Below, piece by piece: positions 22,810 to 34,205 of a stretch of DNA of 64,000 nt (position 1 is its first letter; each line of letters starts with the position of its first letter). The stretch spans positions 62,001 to 126,000 of the forward strand of contig JAQGDQ010000540.1 of assembly GCA_030141605.1 (NCBI GenBank), in the 5' to 3' direction. A model generated the notes under the pieces. That model did not search any database and was not told the origin of the DNA. It saw only the letters and a program-made list of their open reading frames with translations. Source of the DNA: Tubiluchus corallicola (lineage: Eukaryota > Priapulida > Priapulimorpha > Priapulimorphida > Tubiluchidae). The translations under genes and the position numbers were made by a program.

Positions 22810-24293
22810 ATAACTGATAATGACACAGTGTTGTTTACCAGACATGGAAGAAAAATAAATACGAGGCAAAATCAAACTAAAGATAAACAAATCAAGATCT
22901 AATACACTAGATACTCACTAATTACCCTTTCCCCGGGAGGTGCACTGAAAAACCTGTCCACACTGAGATGCATTAACATCTTAGCACATTTTTTGGCATA
23001 CCACATAAGTCATTGGTAACATCACTGGAAACGAAGTCTACACTGTCCAGTAGATGAGGTAGGTGAGTTAACATCGAGAATGGTTTAGCTTCCCCAGAGG
23101 CTGGCGTCAGGTAAATTTATGTGGTGATATTCATTCCAACCTCCCACGTGAACAGTAGCAACACTACAAACGGATTAAGCAAACTGTCCCAAGTATCCAC
23201 TTGGCTGTAAATTCCGATAGTGCACAGAATGCATCATAACATATCTGGACTGCTCGAAAACGTTGCTGTCCTTTAACTGTAATCACAGTTATAAAAATGC
23301 TAAATGCCAAATTGTAGCAAATTACATAGCCCACTGGCAAAACGTACAGGGGAAAAAGTCTTTACATCCTAGCGAGAAACGTGCCAATTGAAGCCGTCGA
23401 AATAAAATAGGACGACAACCTAGTTTCCGACTTATGCACTTGTTGAAAGGCTTGTTCAAATGTTTAAGTGCACTTATGTCCAAATGTAATGTTTTCTAAT
23501 TTTACTACATTATTGATTGCATAAACTGGAAAGTTTTAGGACGGTAAAATTAAAAAAAAGACGTGTGAAAAGTCTGACGTTAACATATTTTTGGTTATGG
23601 TCGAGTGGGACAGGGGCACATTTTATCACCAACTGGCCATAATTGTGCGCTAAAATGATGTAATGTATTATTTAAAATATATGTGATCACGTGCATTGTA
23701 CTGTTGTGAGTAACGTTGGAGTGTAAGTGTATAGTGTAATGTTGGAGTGCAGAGAAATTCAAAAACATTACATTGGAACATAAATGCATTTAAGGAAACA
23801 TGCCTTTTTGGGAGTTAACGTGTTCCGTCTGTTGACGGAATAATGCTATTCCAGACCTGTAGATATCTTTACCTGGATACAGTATTCCTTTCTCTAAAAT
23901 ACGGAAGCATAAAAAGGTAGTTATTTGTGAGGTCTCAAATCAATGCTTTAATAAACCCAATCACATAAAGAGTGCTTTGGCTTCGACTTCAACCTGCGAA
24001 GCTTCCAAGGTCAGTTCCTGGTATAATAATCTGTCTTTCTTTCTTATAATCTGTCTATAATAACTTACTTTCCTGGATCAACGTGTTCTGATTATCAAGA
24101 CGACAGTCAACTATATTACTCTCGTCTACACACCATTTAAAACAAACCTATCCTCGCCTGGTAATACTAGGCGATTTTAATGACATTTCCTTGGCGCACA
24201 ATATCAAATCATTTCGACTTGAAACAAGTTGTTAAAACTTAAACATGTGACAAAAAACTTTTTAGACATCATATTCAGTGACCTGTCAGAATT

Positions 24294-24896
24294 TTCTATG
24301 AAGAAATTTTTTCTCATCACGGAGTTCCGAATTGTTTTCAGCCAATGCCTGCTATTCGAGTGCAGGGTTCTCTATATTCGCCAAGGAATTTCAGACATAA
24401 AACCTCTAGCCCTCATTTTCCTCAAGCCAATGGTCTTGCAGAAAATTCGGTGAAGATTGTAAAGAGAACCTTCAAGAAAGCACATGAAGGCAAAGAAGAT
24501 CCATTAATGGGGTTGATGATCTAGCGCAACACCCCTCTCGAGAATGGATACTCCCCCCCGGCCAATTGCTAATGAACCGCTCTACACGTACTAGATGGTT
24601 GCAAGCCTCTTAAAGGTCGCACCTCTAATAACAATGTGCTTAAACTATAAACTACAACAAAATAATTACTTCAATAATCAATCTAGCCATAGCCCCTTAC
24701 TAGAACTTGTACCTGGAAACACTGTTAGCGTACGAACTTCAAAAGGATTAGTCAGAGCAAGGAGAAATTGCAAAACAAGTAGCCCCCCAGATCTTACCTA
24801 GTGAGAACAGAAAATGGAGCCCTACACAGAATAAACCGCAAACATCTTCTGAAGATTAGAGACATGCCACCATTTGTCATGACTAACACTCATGCA
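24294..24896 (+). pseudogene. Ty3/gypsy integrase remnant, array copy 2
   Basis: Identical in layout, including the internal stop, to 20088-20690. Confidence 0.8.
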
Positions 24897-25192
24897 CAGG
24901 CCACTTTATTTAGGTTGTTTAGGCCTAAAATGACCTAAAATGACCTAAATAAGATTTGAAAAATAACCTAAATAACATTTTTGCTCTTTTTCATTTTTTG
25001 GATCGTCGCTGCTTTTTTGCGCGTCAGAGGAGCGAAAATTAGAAGAAACAAGCCACGTGGCGTCCCGTAATCATTGTGACTAGTCATTGTGACGTCATTG
25101 ATTGTTGCGTCGTCAAACCCCCATACTTTCTTTTACTTAAACGAGACTAGGCCTACTCGTTTTAATTCTTCCTTGTCTCTCCTCAGTTATAG

Positions 25193-26092
25193 ATGGCTTC
25201 TTTTAGTCCATCCCACGAGCTTGCTTATGGGCTGAAGATTGTGCAGAGGCACCCGAAGACGCAGGCAGTCGTGGCTTCACGATGTGAGTTTTGTTATTAT
25301 TTTGGTCGCGAGGAGAAGCCAGGAGCCAAACGCCAGCGAACAGAAAACGTCAAGCTGTTCACAAGATTTCGAGCAGGTCCCTACAAACAACATTTAGAAA
25401 ATGAACATAGAGTTGGGTGGAGATATTATCAAAAACTCAGCTCAGAAGATAAGAGGAAATTCTTTGACAAAACTGTCCCTCGAGAGCAAACTTTGGCGAT
25501 CCATTTTGAAGGCGAGGCACCTATTTGCTTCAAAGTGAAAGCTTCAATCGTGAATGACATCATTGGTGGGATGTTGCTCGATCCTGATGACCTCGAGGGA
25601 CTTTCTTTCGCTCGTGCAATGGCAGTGTTCGAGGACACGGATGACGACAATCAACTTGAGGTCAACCTAAAGTCGTCTTCTCAGTTTCGACTAGCAGTCA
25701 AGTTTATTCGCGATGAGGCCAGTTTCCGACAAGCTGCGGCTTTGGTTAAGTCAACAAAAGAGGAAACAACCTCTGCTGTTTATGTGGGCTGCACCGAAGG
25801 AAAATGTGCAACGTTTGTACGTGTTGTTGTTGCAGCGAACCTGCAAAAGCTCTCAGACATCCTAAGCAAGTGTTGGGCTTTCTCAATTGCAATTGACTCA
25901 GGCCACAGATGTGGAATGAACTACCTCGACATTCGCGTCCGATTCTACTATGCTGGAGATGTGCAGAATCTCCACTTGCTCGCTGTGCCAATGCATTACC
26001 GGAAAACTGCTGCAAACATTTTCAATGCATGCGTCAAGTTGCTGGACGCGATTCTGCCAACCGGAGGCAATACAACCTACAATCCGAGATGA
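25193..26092 (+). pseudogene. hAT transposase N-terminal half, array copy 2
   Basis: 299 codons with the Gly175Glu difference. Otherwise as described for 29399-30298. Confidence 0.85.
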
Positions 26093-27015
26093 AATCTACC
26101 TGTCCGCGGTTCGTGAACACGAGGTGGAGCTCGATGAAGCAGGTGACTTCTTGGCTTGTGGAGCACAAGGAAAGAGTGCTTGAGTACTTGGAGGAAAAGA
26201 ACCCTGGTGTAGGTGAAGCTCGTAAACCCGGACCGTGGTGGGTCCTACTATGTGGACTGAATTTGGTTGCCACTGATGTCCAAGTTACAGTGTCTTACCT
26301 ACAGGGAAAGAAAATTCACCTGATGGAGCAACGAGAGAAAGTCAGGAAACTCATTTCGAATTTAAAGGAGCTGTGTGAGGTTGAAGAAGATGACGATGGA
26401 AAATTCATGTGTTCCGATGAAGAAGGGGAGAGGTTCACTTTCAATTTGGGTTTGTGGGTCTCAAATGTACTGGATGGCTGTACGGAAGATGAGAGGGTGA
26501 AGATTTACCAATCCTTTGGGAGGCTGTTCACCGGACTAGTCGACGGAATTCAAGGTGTTCTCGATGCTGACGAGGAGACCGGGGCAAGTTTGTTGGAACT
26601 CCCAAATTTATTGCCTCGAGCCTTGGTGAAGCTGTCAGGAGTGGATTTAACAAACTTGATTCGAAAAAATTTAGTTCGTCTCCGAGATGCTGGATGGGAC
26701 CAAAAACAGATTGAAAACCTTGAGACAGAATTTCATGGTCTGAAGAGAGACTACAGAAACAACGAACCCACCAAGACGGCATTGGATTCGATGACGGACG
26801 ACACCATTCCTCCAAGCTTGGAAGAACTTCGATCGCTACTCTTTCTTGATGGAATTTTCTGGAGGACATGCAACTCTCTTTCCGTCAACTGCTACTGTAG
26901 AGGCTGACTTTGGCATTGTTGGGGAAATCAAAGATTGCTACAAGCAGAGTATGACAGACTTCAGCCTGGAAGGGTGCCTCCAAGCAAAACAGTTTTCTGA
27001 AATGATGAAAATGTG
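26093..27015 (+). pseudogene. hAT transposase C-terminal part, array copy 2
   Basis: Same frame breaks as the other copies; no additional lesion was seen. Confidence 0.75.
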
Positions 27016-28499
27016 ATAACTGATAATGACACAGTGTTGTTTACCAGACATGGAAGAAAAATAAATACGAGGCAAAATCAAACTAAAGATAAACAAATCA
27101 AGATCTAATACACTAGATACTCACTAATTACCCTTTCCCCGGGAGGTGCACTGAAAAACCTGTCCACACTGAGATGCATTAACATCTTAGCACATTTTTT
27201 GGCATACCACATAAGTCATTGGTAACATCACTGGAAACGAAGTCTACACTGTCCAGTAGATGAGGTAGGTGAGTTAACATCGAGAATGGTTTAGCTTCCC
27301 CAGAGGCTGGCGTCAGGTAAATTTATGTGGTGATATTCATTCCAACCTCCCACGTGAACAGTAGCAACACTACAAACGGATTAAGCAAACTGTCCCAAGT
27401 ATCCACTTGGCTGTAAATTCCGATAGTGCACAGAATGCATCATAACATATCTGGACTGCTCGAAAACGTTGCTGTCCTTTAACTGTAATCACAGTTATAA
27501 AAATGCTAAATGCCAAATTGTAGCAAATTACATAGCCCACTGGCAAAACGTACAGGGGAAAAAGTCTTTACATCCTAGCGAGAAACGTGCCAATTGAAGC
27601 CGTCGAAATAAAATAGGACGACAACCTAGTTTCCGACTTATGCACTTGTTGAAAGGCTTGTTCAAATGTTTAAGTGCACTTATGTCCAAATGTAATGTTT
27701 TCTAATTTTACTACATTATTGATTGCATAAACTGGAAAGTTTTAGGACGGTAAAATTAAAAAAAAGACGTGTGAAAAGTCTGACGTTAACATATTTTTGG
27801 TTATGGTCGAGTGGGACAGGGGCACATTTTATCACCAACTGGCCATAATTGTGCGCTAAAATGATGTAATGTATTATTTAAAATATATGTGATCACGTGC
27901 ATTGTACTGTTGTGAGTAACGTTGGAGTGTAAGTGTATAGTGTAATGTTGGAGTGCAGAGAAATTCAAAAACATTACATTGGAACATAAATGCATTTAAG
28001 GAAACATGCCTTTTTGGGAGTTAACGTGTTCCGTCTGTTGACGGAATAATGCTATTCCAGACCTGTAGATATCTTTACCTGGATACAGTATTCCTTTCTC
28101 TAAAATACGGAAGCATAAAAAGGTAGTTATTTGTGAGGTCTCAAATCAATGCTTTAATAAACCCAATCACATAAAGAGTGCTTTGGCTTCGACTTCAACC
28201 TGCGAAGCTTCCAAGGTCAGTTCCTGGTATAATAATCTGTCTTTCTTTCTTATAATCTGTCTATAATAACTTACTTTCCTGGATCAACGTGTTCTGATTA
28301 TCAAGACGACAGTCAACTATATTACTCTCGTCTACACACCATTTAAAACAAACCTATCCTCGCCTGGTAATACTAGGCGATTTTAATGACATTTCCTTGG
28401 CGCACAATATCAAATCATTTCGACTTGAAACAAGTTGTTAAAACTTAAACATGTGACAAAAAACTTTTTAGACATCATATTCAGTGACCTGTCAGAATT

Positions 28500-29102
28500 T
28501 TCTATGAAGAAATTTTTTCTCATCACGGAGTTCCGAATTGTTTTCAGCCAATGCCTGCTATTCGAGTGCAGGGTTCTCTATATTCGCCAAGGAATTTCAG
28601 ACATAAAACCTCTAGCCCTCATTTTCCTCAAGCCAATGGTCTTGCAGAAAATTCGGTGAAGATTGTAAAGAGAACCTTCAAGAAAGCACATGAAGGCAAA
28701 GAAGATCCATTAATGGGGTTGATGATCTAGCGCAACACCCCTCTCGAGAATGGATACTCCCCCCCGGCCAATTGCTAATGAACCGCTCTACACGTACTAG
28801 ATGGTTGCAAGCCTCTTAAAGGTCGCACCTCTAATAACAATGTGCTTAAACTATAAACTACAACAAAATAATTACTTCAATAATCAATCTAGCCATAGCC
28901 CCTTACTAGAACTTGTACCTGGAAACACTGTTAGCGTACGAACTTCAAAAGGATTAGTCAGAGCAAGGAGAAATTGCAAAACAAGTAGCCCCCCAGATCT
29001 TACCTAGTGAGAACAGAAAATGGAGCCCTACACAGAATAAACCGCAAACATCTTCTGAAGATTAGAGACATGCCACCATTTGTCATGACTAACACTCATG
29101 CA
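28500..29102 (+). pseudogene. Ty3/gypsy integrase remnant, array copy 3, interrupted by hAT
   Basis: Same as 20088-20690. Here the continuation past the hAT element is preserved at 31455-31600, so the insertion point inside the gypsy tail can be read directly. Confidence 0.82.
29095..29102 (+). repeat. Left target-site duplication of the hAT element
   Basis: The octamer CTCATGCA directly precedes the left terminal repeat. The identical octamer lies at 31447-31454 after the right terminal repeat. Confidence 0.92.
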
Positions 29103-29398
29103 CAGGCCACTTTATTTAGGTTGTTTAGGCCTAAAATGACCTAAAATGACCTAAATAAGATTTGAAAAATAACCTAAATAACATTTTTGCTCTTTTTCAT
29201 TTTTTGGATCGTCGCTGCTTTTTTGCGCGTCAGAGGAGCGAAAATTAGAAGAAACAAGCCACGTGGCGTCCCGTAATCATTGTGACTAGTCATTGTGACG
29301 TCATTGATTGTTGCGTCGTCAAACCCCCATACTTTCTTTTACTTAAACGAGACTAGGCCTACTCGTTTTAATTCTTCCTTGTCTCTCCTCAGTTATAG

Positions 29399-30298
29399 AT
29401 GGCTTCTTTTAGTCCATCCCACGAGCTTGCTTATGGGCTGAAGATTGTGCAGAGGCACCCGAAGACGCAGGCAGTCGTGGCTTCACGATGTGAGTTTTGT
29501 TATTATTTTGGTCGCGAGGAGAAGCCAGGAGCCAAACGCCAGCGAACAGAAAACGTCAAGCTGTTCACAAGATTTCGAGCAGGTCCCTACAAACAACATT
29601 TAGAAAATGAACATAGAGTTGGGTGGAGATATTATCAAAAACTCAGCTCAGAAGATAAGAGGAAATTCTTTGACAAAACTGTCCCTCGAGAGCAAACTTT
29701 GGCGATCCATTTTGAAGGCGAGGCACCTATTTGCTTCAAAGTGAAAGCTTCAATCGTGAATGACATCATTGGTGGGATGTTGCTCGATCCTGATGACCTC
29801 GAGGGACTTTCTTTCGCTCGTGCAATGGCAGTGTTCGAGGACACGGATGACGACAATCAACTTGAGGTCAACCTAAAGTCGTCTTCTCAGTTTCGACTAG
29901 CAGTCAAGTTTATTCGCGATGGAGCCAGTTTCCGACAAGCTGCGGCTTTGGTTAAGTCAACAAAAGAGGAAACAACCTCTGCTGTTTATGTGGGCTGCAC
30001 CGAAGGAAAATGTGCAACGTTTGTACGTGTTGTTGTTGCAGCGAACCTGCAAAAGCTCTCAGACATCCTAAGCAAGTGTTGGGCTTTCTCAATTGCAATT
30101 GACTCAGGCCACAGATGTGGAATGAACTACCTCGACATTCGCGTCCGATTCTACTATGCTGGAGATGTGCAGAATCTCCACTTGCTCGCTGTGCCAATGC
30201 ATTACCGGAAAACTGCTGCAAACATTTTCAATGCATGCGTCAAGTTGCTGGACGCGATTCTGCCAACCGGAGGCAATACAACCTACAATCCGAGATGA
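29399..30298 (+). pseudogene. hAT transposase N-terminal half, array copy 3
   Basis: 299 codons from ATG 29399. Residues 31-34 (C-EF-C) and 67-72 (H-LENE-H) form a BED-like C2H2 zinc finger expected to bind the transposon ends. The first catalytic Asp of the hAT RNase-H-like domain is Asp235 in AIDSGHR. A helix like HYRKTAANIFNACVKLLDAI follows, where intact hAT proteins continue to the second Asp. Instead the frame ends within about 12 codons. The region that should carry the second Asp and the C-x2-H motif is missing, and the sequence resumes in another frame. This suggests an internal deletion of roughly 80-100 codons near 30280. All three tandem copies share it. Confidence 0.85.
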
Positions 30299-31222
30299 AA
30301 TCTACCTGTCCGCGGTTCGTGAACACGAGGTGGAGCTCGATGAAGCAGGTGACTTCTTGGCTTGTGGAGCACAAGGAAAGAGTGCTTGAGTACTTGGAGG
30401 AAAAGAACCCTGGTGTAGGTGAAGCTCGTAAACCCGGACCGTGGTGGGTCCTACTATGTGGACTGAATTTGGTTGCCACTGATGTCCAAGTTACAGTGTC
30501 TTACCTACAGGGAAAGAAAATTCACCTGATGGAGCAACGAGAGAAAGTCAGGAAACTCATTTCGAATTTAAAGGAGCTGTGTGAGGTTGAAGAAGATGAC
30601 GATGGAAAATTCATGTGTTCCGATGAAGAAGGGGAGAGGTTCACTTTCAATTTGGGTTTGTGGGTCTCAAATGTACTGGATGGCTGTACGGAAGATGAGA
30701 GGGTGAAGATTTACCAATCCTTTGGGAGGCTGTTCACCGGACTAGTCGACGGAATTCAAGGTGTTCTCGATGCTGACGAGGAGACCGGGGCAAGTTTGTT
30801 GGAACTCCCAAATTTATTGCCTCGAGCCTTGGTGAAGCTGTCAGGAGTGGATTTAACAAACTTGATTCGAAAAAATTTAGTTCGTCTCCAAGATGCTGGA
30901 TGGGACCAAAAACAGATTGAAAACCTTGAGACAGAATTTCATGGTCTGAAGAGAGACTACAGAAACAACGAACCCACCAAGACGGCATTGGATTCGATGA
31001 CGGACGACACCATTCCTCCAAGCTTGGAAGAACTTCGATCGCTACTCTTTCTTGATGGAATTTTCTGGAGGACATGCAACTCTCTTTCCGTCAACTGCTA
31101 CTGTAGAGGCTGACTTTGGCATTGTTGGGGAAATCAAAGATTGCTACAAGCAGAGTATGACAGACTTCAGCCTGGAAGGGTGCCTCCAAGCAAAACAGTT
31201 TTCTGAAATGATGAAAATGTGA
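30299..31222 (+). pseudogene. hAT transposase C-terminal part, array copy 3
   Basis: Family-like sequence starts at STCPRFVNTRWSS (about 30300) and runs in one frame to a stop at 31111-31113. The upstream part of that frame, from 30115, overlaps the N-terminal frame and is not family-like. Near 31060 the homologous reading moves to a third frame, which encodes TATVEADFGIV and TDFSLEGCLQAKQF and ends at 31220-31222. This is the hATC dimerisation region with the catalytic Glu. At least one frameshift and the upstream deletion make it non-functional. Copy 3 has Gln for Arg in VRLRDAGW. Confidence 0.8.
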
Positions 31223-31446
31223 TAACTGATAATGATAAGGAATAATTTGGTACAATTTAATCACTGTGTTGAAATGAAAGAACAAAATAAATGAATAACA
31301 CTATAAGAGCCTAAAAATCTGACTTTTTGGCATCGAATTCAGCACTGATTTAACAAAAACCTAAAATGACCTAAATAAAATCTGAAAAACAACCTAAATG
31401 AGCTATTTAGGCTATTTAGGTCAAATGACCTAAATAAAGTGGCCTG

Positions 31447-31454
31447 CTCATGCA
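31447..31454 (+). repeat. Right target-site duplication of the hAT element
   Basis: CTCATGCA, identical to 29095-29102. Confidence 0.92.
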
Positions 31455-31600
31455 CCATCTGTGAAATCACAAGTGTCTGCTAGCTAGACTACTGTTATTA
31501 ACCCACCTAGACAACAACTGCCACAAGGTTACATAATCAGATTGGGATAAGTTAGCAAACCACCTAATAGACTTATTGAAACTGCATAGCTTGAATTATA
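31455..31600 (+). pseudogene. Tail of the gypsy element split by hAT
   Basis: Reading on from the integrase tail across the duplicated octamer gives a proline-rich stretch, a YIIRLG block and VSKPPNRL before a stop near 31590. This is the usual C-terminal signature of many Ty3/gypsy pol proteins. Stops at about 31484 and 31551 show decay. No 3' LTR of this element follows; the next element's gag begins within 130 bp. Confidence 0.7.
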
Positions 31601-31727
31601 CATGTGTGAAGCTTGTTTGTACTTAAACTGCAATGCTGAATAGTACTTTTTATAGAGTTAGCTAGACTTAATTAGAATGTCCTACTGCGTTTTAATATTT
31701 AAAAAAGTGAACAAAGCGGCATGCAAC

Positions 31728-32570
31728 ATGCCTAGCTTCGATTGCCATACTATGGAAGGCATCGGTGTTCGATGGACCAAATATATTGCTCGTTATAACA
31801 ACACGATGCGTGTGTTTAACGTTAACGACCCTGAGCAGTTCCTTGCATTTCTTTTTGACTTTGGTGGTGAGGATCTATATGATATATTTCATAATATCCC
31901 CAAAGAGCATAGGCAAGCCATTCCAGCTGTTGATGGTCCTCCTGCAGTAGAGGCACAGAATGTCTACCAACGAGGCATTGAAGTCCTAACGACATATTTT
32001 TCAGCTCGACAAAATACTGAATACCGGCGTTATGAATTTAGACACACAAGGCAACAACCTTCGGAAAGTCTAGTTAAGTTTATCAATAGACTAAGAGCTT
32101 TAGCAGCCACGTGTGATTTTCACGACATTAATTGCTAGCTGAAATCGCAAGTTTTAGCAGGTTGCACTTTTCAAAAATGCGAAGAAAGGGCTTAACAGAA
32201 CATACTTGGGACTTGGCAAGATTAACAGAAACTGGAAAAGCGTATGAAATCGCTGAGGCTCAAGCACATGACATTGGGCAAACTACTAGTTCAGTGCATT
32301 CACTTAGTTTATCTAACAAACGAGACAGTACTAGTACTGATACCAAAACGTTCAGAGCAATGGCAAGAAAATGCTGGAATTGCAATGGTCGACATTCGTA
32401 AAGAGATAGATGCCCCGCTTTAGGCCACATGTGTAATAATTGTGGACTTCAAAACCATTATGCAAATTCACGCAGGTGTCACGCAGCCACTAAAGGAAAA
32501 CAATATAAGCAGTGCAATAAAATACTGCATTTCGCCACAAAGTGTCGATCGAATAAACAAAGTGTACGTC
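31728..32570 (+). pseudogene. gag remnant with zinc-knuckle region
   Basis: The first frame (from ATG 31728) reads through a capsid-like helix-rich segment to a stop at 32136-32138. Homology then moves to another frame (EHTWDLARLTETGKAYEIAEAQA), the conserved end of retroelement capsids. A zinc knuckle starts at CWNCNGRHS (about 32373-32398) and is cut by a stop at 32399-32401. A second cysteine-rich block (CNNCGLQNHYAN, about 32431-32466) follows. At least two stops and one frameshift. Confidence 0.78.
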
Positions 32571-32689
32571 ATTGGCGTCCATTTCACTAAGATAGAGTTC
32601 ACACATTAGCAGGTGGACGAGAAGAGCTTCCGCCACGTGAGAGTGCACGTGAAAGTACTATAGATAGTGATTCTGATCAAGGATGAGCA

Positions 32690-32979
32690 GTTAACCAACC
32701 GAATACAAATGATTCCCAACCGGTGTTCACAATAATGATTAATGGTGTAAAAGTTGACGCCTTAGCTGATTCGGTAGCAGTGTGAATGCATTTACCTTGT
32801 GTGATTCTGAAAAATTACCAAATAAGCCTCATCTCACGAAACATGACCATAATGTGTATGCTCATGGCAACAGTGTACCAATGAAAGTGAGAGGCAAATT
32901 TGTTGCAGAGTTGAAATCTTCAAAAGCTACTTGTAAAACTAGTGTAGTAGTGGTAAAGGACACAACTAGATTCTTCTGA
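32690..32979 (+). pseudogene. Retropepsin-like protease remnant
   Basis: An FTIMINGVKVDALADS stretch (about 32729-32776) corresponds to the aspartic-protease active-site region, with ADS where D-S/T-G is expected. A frame change right after it continues the domain as FTLCDSEKLP... to 32979. The catalytic triad is no longer intact. Confidence 0.6.
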
Positions 32980-33181
32980 GTTGGGATACGCCTAGAAAAT
33001 TAAAGTTGCTTGATACAGTTGCTGTTGTGTCTAAAGACACGTCTCGTGAAGTCAAAAATCTTGTTGAAAAATATAATGATATTTTTCAGGGTGTTAAAAA
33101 GCTGAAAGATGTAAAAGCGAAATTACACATTGCTAAATCAATGCCCCCTGTTGTGCAAAATCAGCATAAAGCTCCATTTCA

Positions 33182-34201
33182 GTGCATAAAGACATAGAAA
33201 AACAGCTTAAGCTAGATGAAGAGCGAGATACCATCGAGCCATGGTCAGAACCGACACCAATCACAACGGTTCCAAAGCAAACTCCAGGTGAAATTCGTGT
33301 CTGTGTTGATATGCGTGCTGCTAATCAAGCCATAAAAAGAGAACATCATGCATCTCTTACATTGAGTGAGCTAGCCCAAGGTCTAAATGGTGCTACAGTG
33401 TTTTACAAACTAGATCTTTGCCAAGGGTATAACCAGTTAGAGCTTGAAAAAGAATCACAGTATATTAAAATCTTCACGACCCACGTTGGGCTGAAGCTGT
33501 ACAAACGCTTATTCTTTGGCATTAATAGTACAACTGAAGTGTTCGAAAATGAGATTCAAAAAGTGCTTAGCGGTCTAAAAAGCGTAGATGACATCTGTGT
33601 CTTCAGGTAGACTACTGAAGAGCATCTTGAAAATCTTTGTGCAGTGATTTATCGTCTTCGTGAGAAAAGGTCTCACTCTAAATGCTGAAAAGTGCTGCTT
33701 TGAGAAAGAAGTTGAATTCTATGGGCATATCTTTTCATGTCGTGGCATTGTGCCTAATCCCAAGAAGATACAAGCTATCCTCAACATGGGTCCACCTCAG
33801 AATGTAACTGAAGTTCGAAGCCTTTTAGACATGGCTAGCTACTGTAGCCAATGATTCATAAAGAATTATGCTACAATGATATATGAGCTTCGTGAGTTAA
33901 CCAAGAAAGGTGTTCAATGGCCGTGGACTGAGAAGCATCATCAAGCATTCGAAAACCTTAAACATGCCTGACAAAAGCTTCAGCTCTGGAATACTTTCAC
34001 TTGAGAAGAGAAACTGAAGTATACGTGGATGCCAGTCCAGTTGGTGTATCTGCCATACTCATGCAAAAGGACCCTCATTCTGAGCATCGTTACAATGTTC
34101 ATTATGCCAGTAGAGCTCTCTCTGATGATGAACAATGCTATAGTCAAATTGAGCGAGAGGCTCTAGCAATTGTTTCTGCTTGCAAACATTTAAATATTTA
34201 G
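33182..34201 (+). pseudogene. Reverse transcriptase and RNase H remnant
   Basis: RT blocks appear in order: PWSEPTPITTVPK, IRVCVDMRAANQAI, the catalytic Asp in YKLDLCQGYNQLEL (about 33405-33446) and SVDDICVF (about 33580-33605). A stop follows at 33608-33610. The frame resumes at 33611-33853 with the GLTLNAEKC and FYGHIFS blocks, then stops again near 33853. RNase H begins EVYVDASPVGVSAIL (34014-34060) and includes YASRALSDDEQCYSQIEREALAI before the stop at 34199-34201. Confidence 0.88.
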
Positions 34202-34205
34202 TTGT

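Larger units (their letters stand above)
20691..22823 (+). mobile_element. hAT transposon, 3'-truncated, array copy 1
   Basis: Starts with the terminal repeat CAGGCCACTTTATTTAGGT and ends by fusion to the next unit after CTGATAATGA. It lacks about 211 bp of the 3' end, including the right terminal repeat, so it could not be mobilised by end recognition. Confidence 0.88.
24897..27029 (+). mobile_element. hAT transposon, 3'-truncated, array copy 2
   Basis: Same left terminal repeat and same truncated right junction as copy 1. Its transposase remnants are at 25193-26092 and about 26093-27015. It differs from the other two copies by Glu instead of Gly at residue 175 of the N-terminal half, caused by an adjacent two-base change. 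Confidence 0.88.
18619..31235 (+). repeat. Tandem array, three copies of a 4206-bp unit
   Basis: The copies are 18619-22823, 22824-27029 and 27030-31235, with a constant period of 4206 bp. They are nearly identical. The differences I can see in the hAT coding part are GA/AG at about 25714-25716 in copy 2 and one G-to-A at about 30889 in copy 3. Each unit holds a dispersed repeat, a LINE endonuclease scrap, a Ty3/gypsy integrase tail and a 3'-truncated hAT element. The junction joins an internal hAT position (just after CTGATAATGA) to ACAGTGTTG. Only after the third copy does the hAT element continue to its real end. Confidence 0.95.
29103..31446 (+). mobile_element. Complete-ended hAT transposon, 2344 bp
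   Basis: The left end is CAGGCCACTTTATTTAGG and the right end is its exact reverse complement. Degenerate inversion continues inward through repeats of ACCTAAAATG/ACCTAAATA type (about 29103-29180 and 31360-31446). The 8-bp duplication CTCATGCA flanks it. It sits in the C-terminal coding end of an older Ty3/gypsy element in the same orientation. The transposase is broken, so this copy is non-autonomous, but both ends look intact. Confidence 0.95.

Noticed and set aside
30115-30298. N-terminal part of the second hAT reading frame overlapping the first
   Set aside because: It is the shifted frame of real transposase sequence. Homology begins only near 30300, so it is not a separate gene or programmed overlap.
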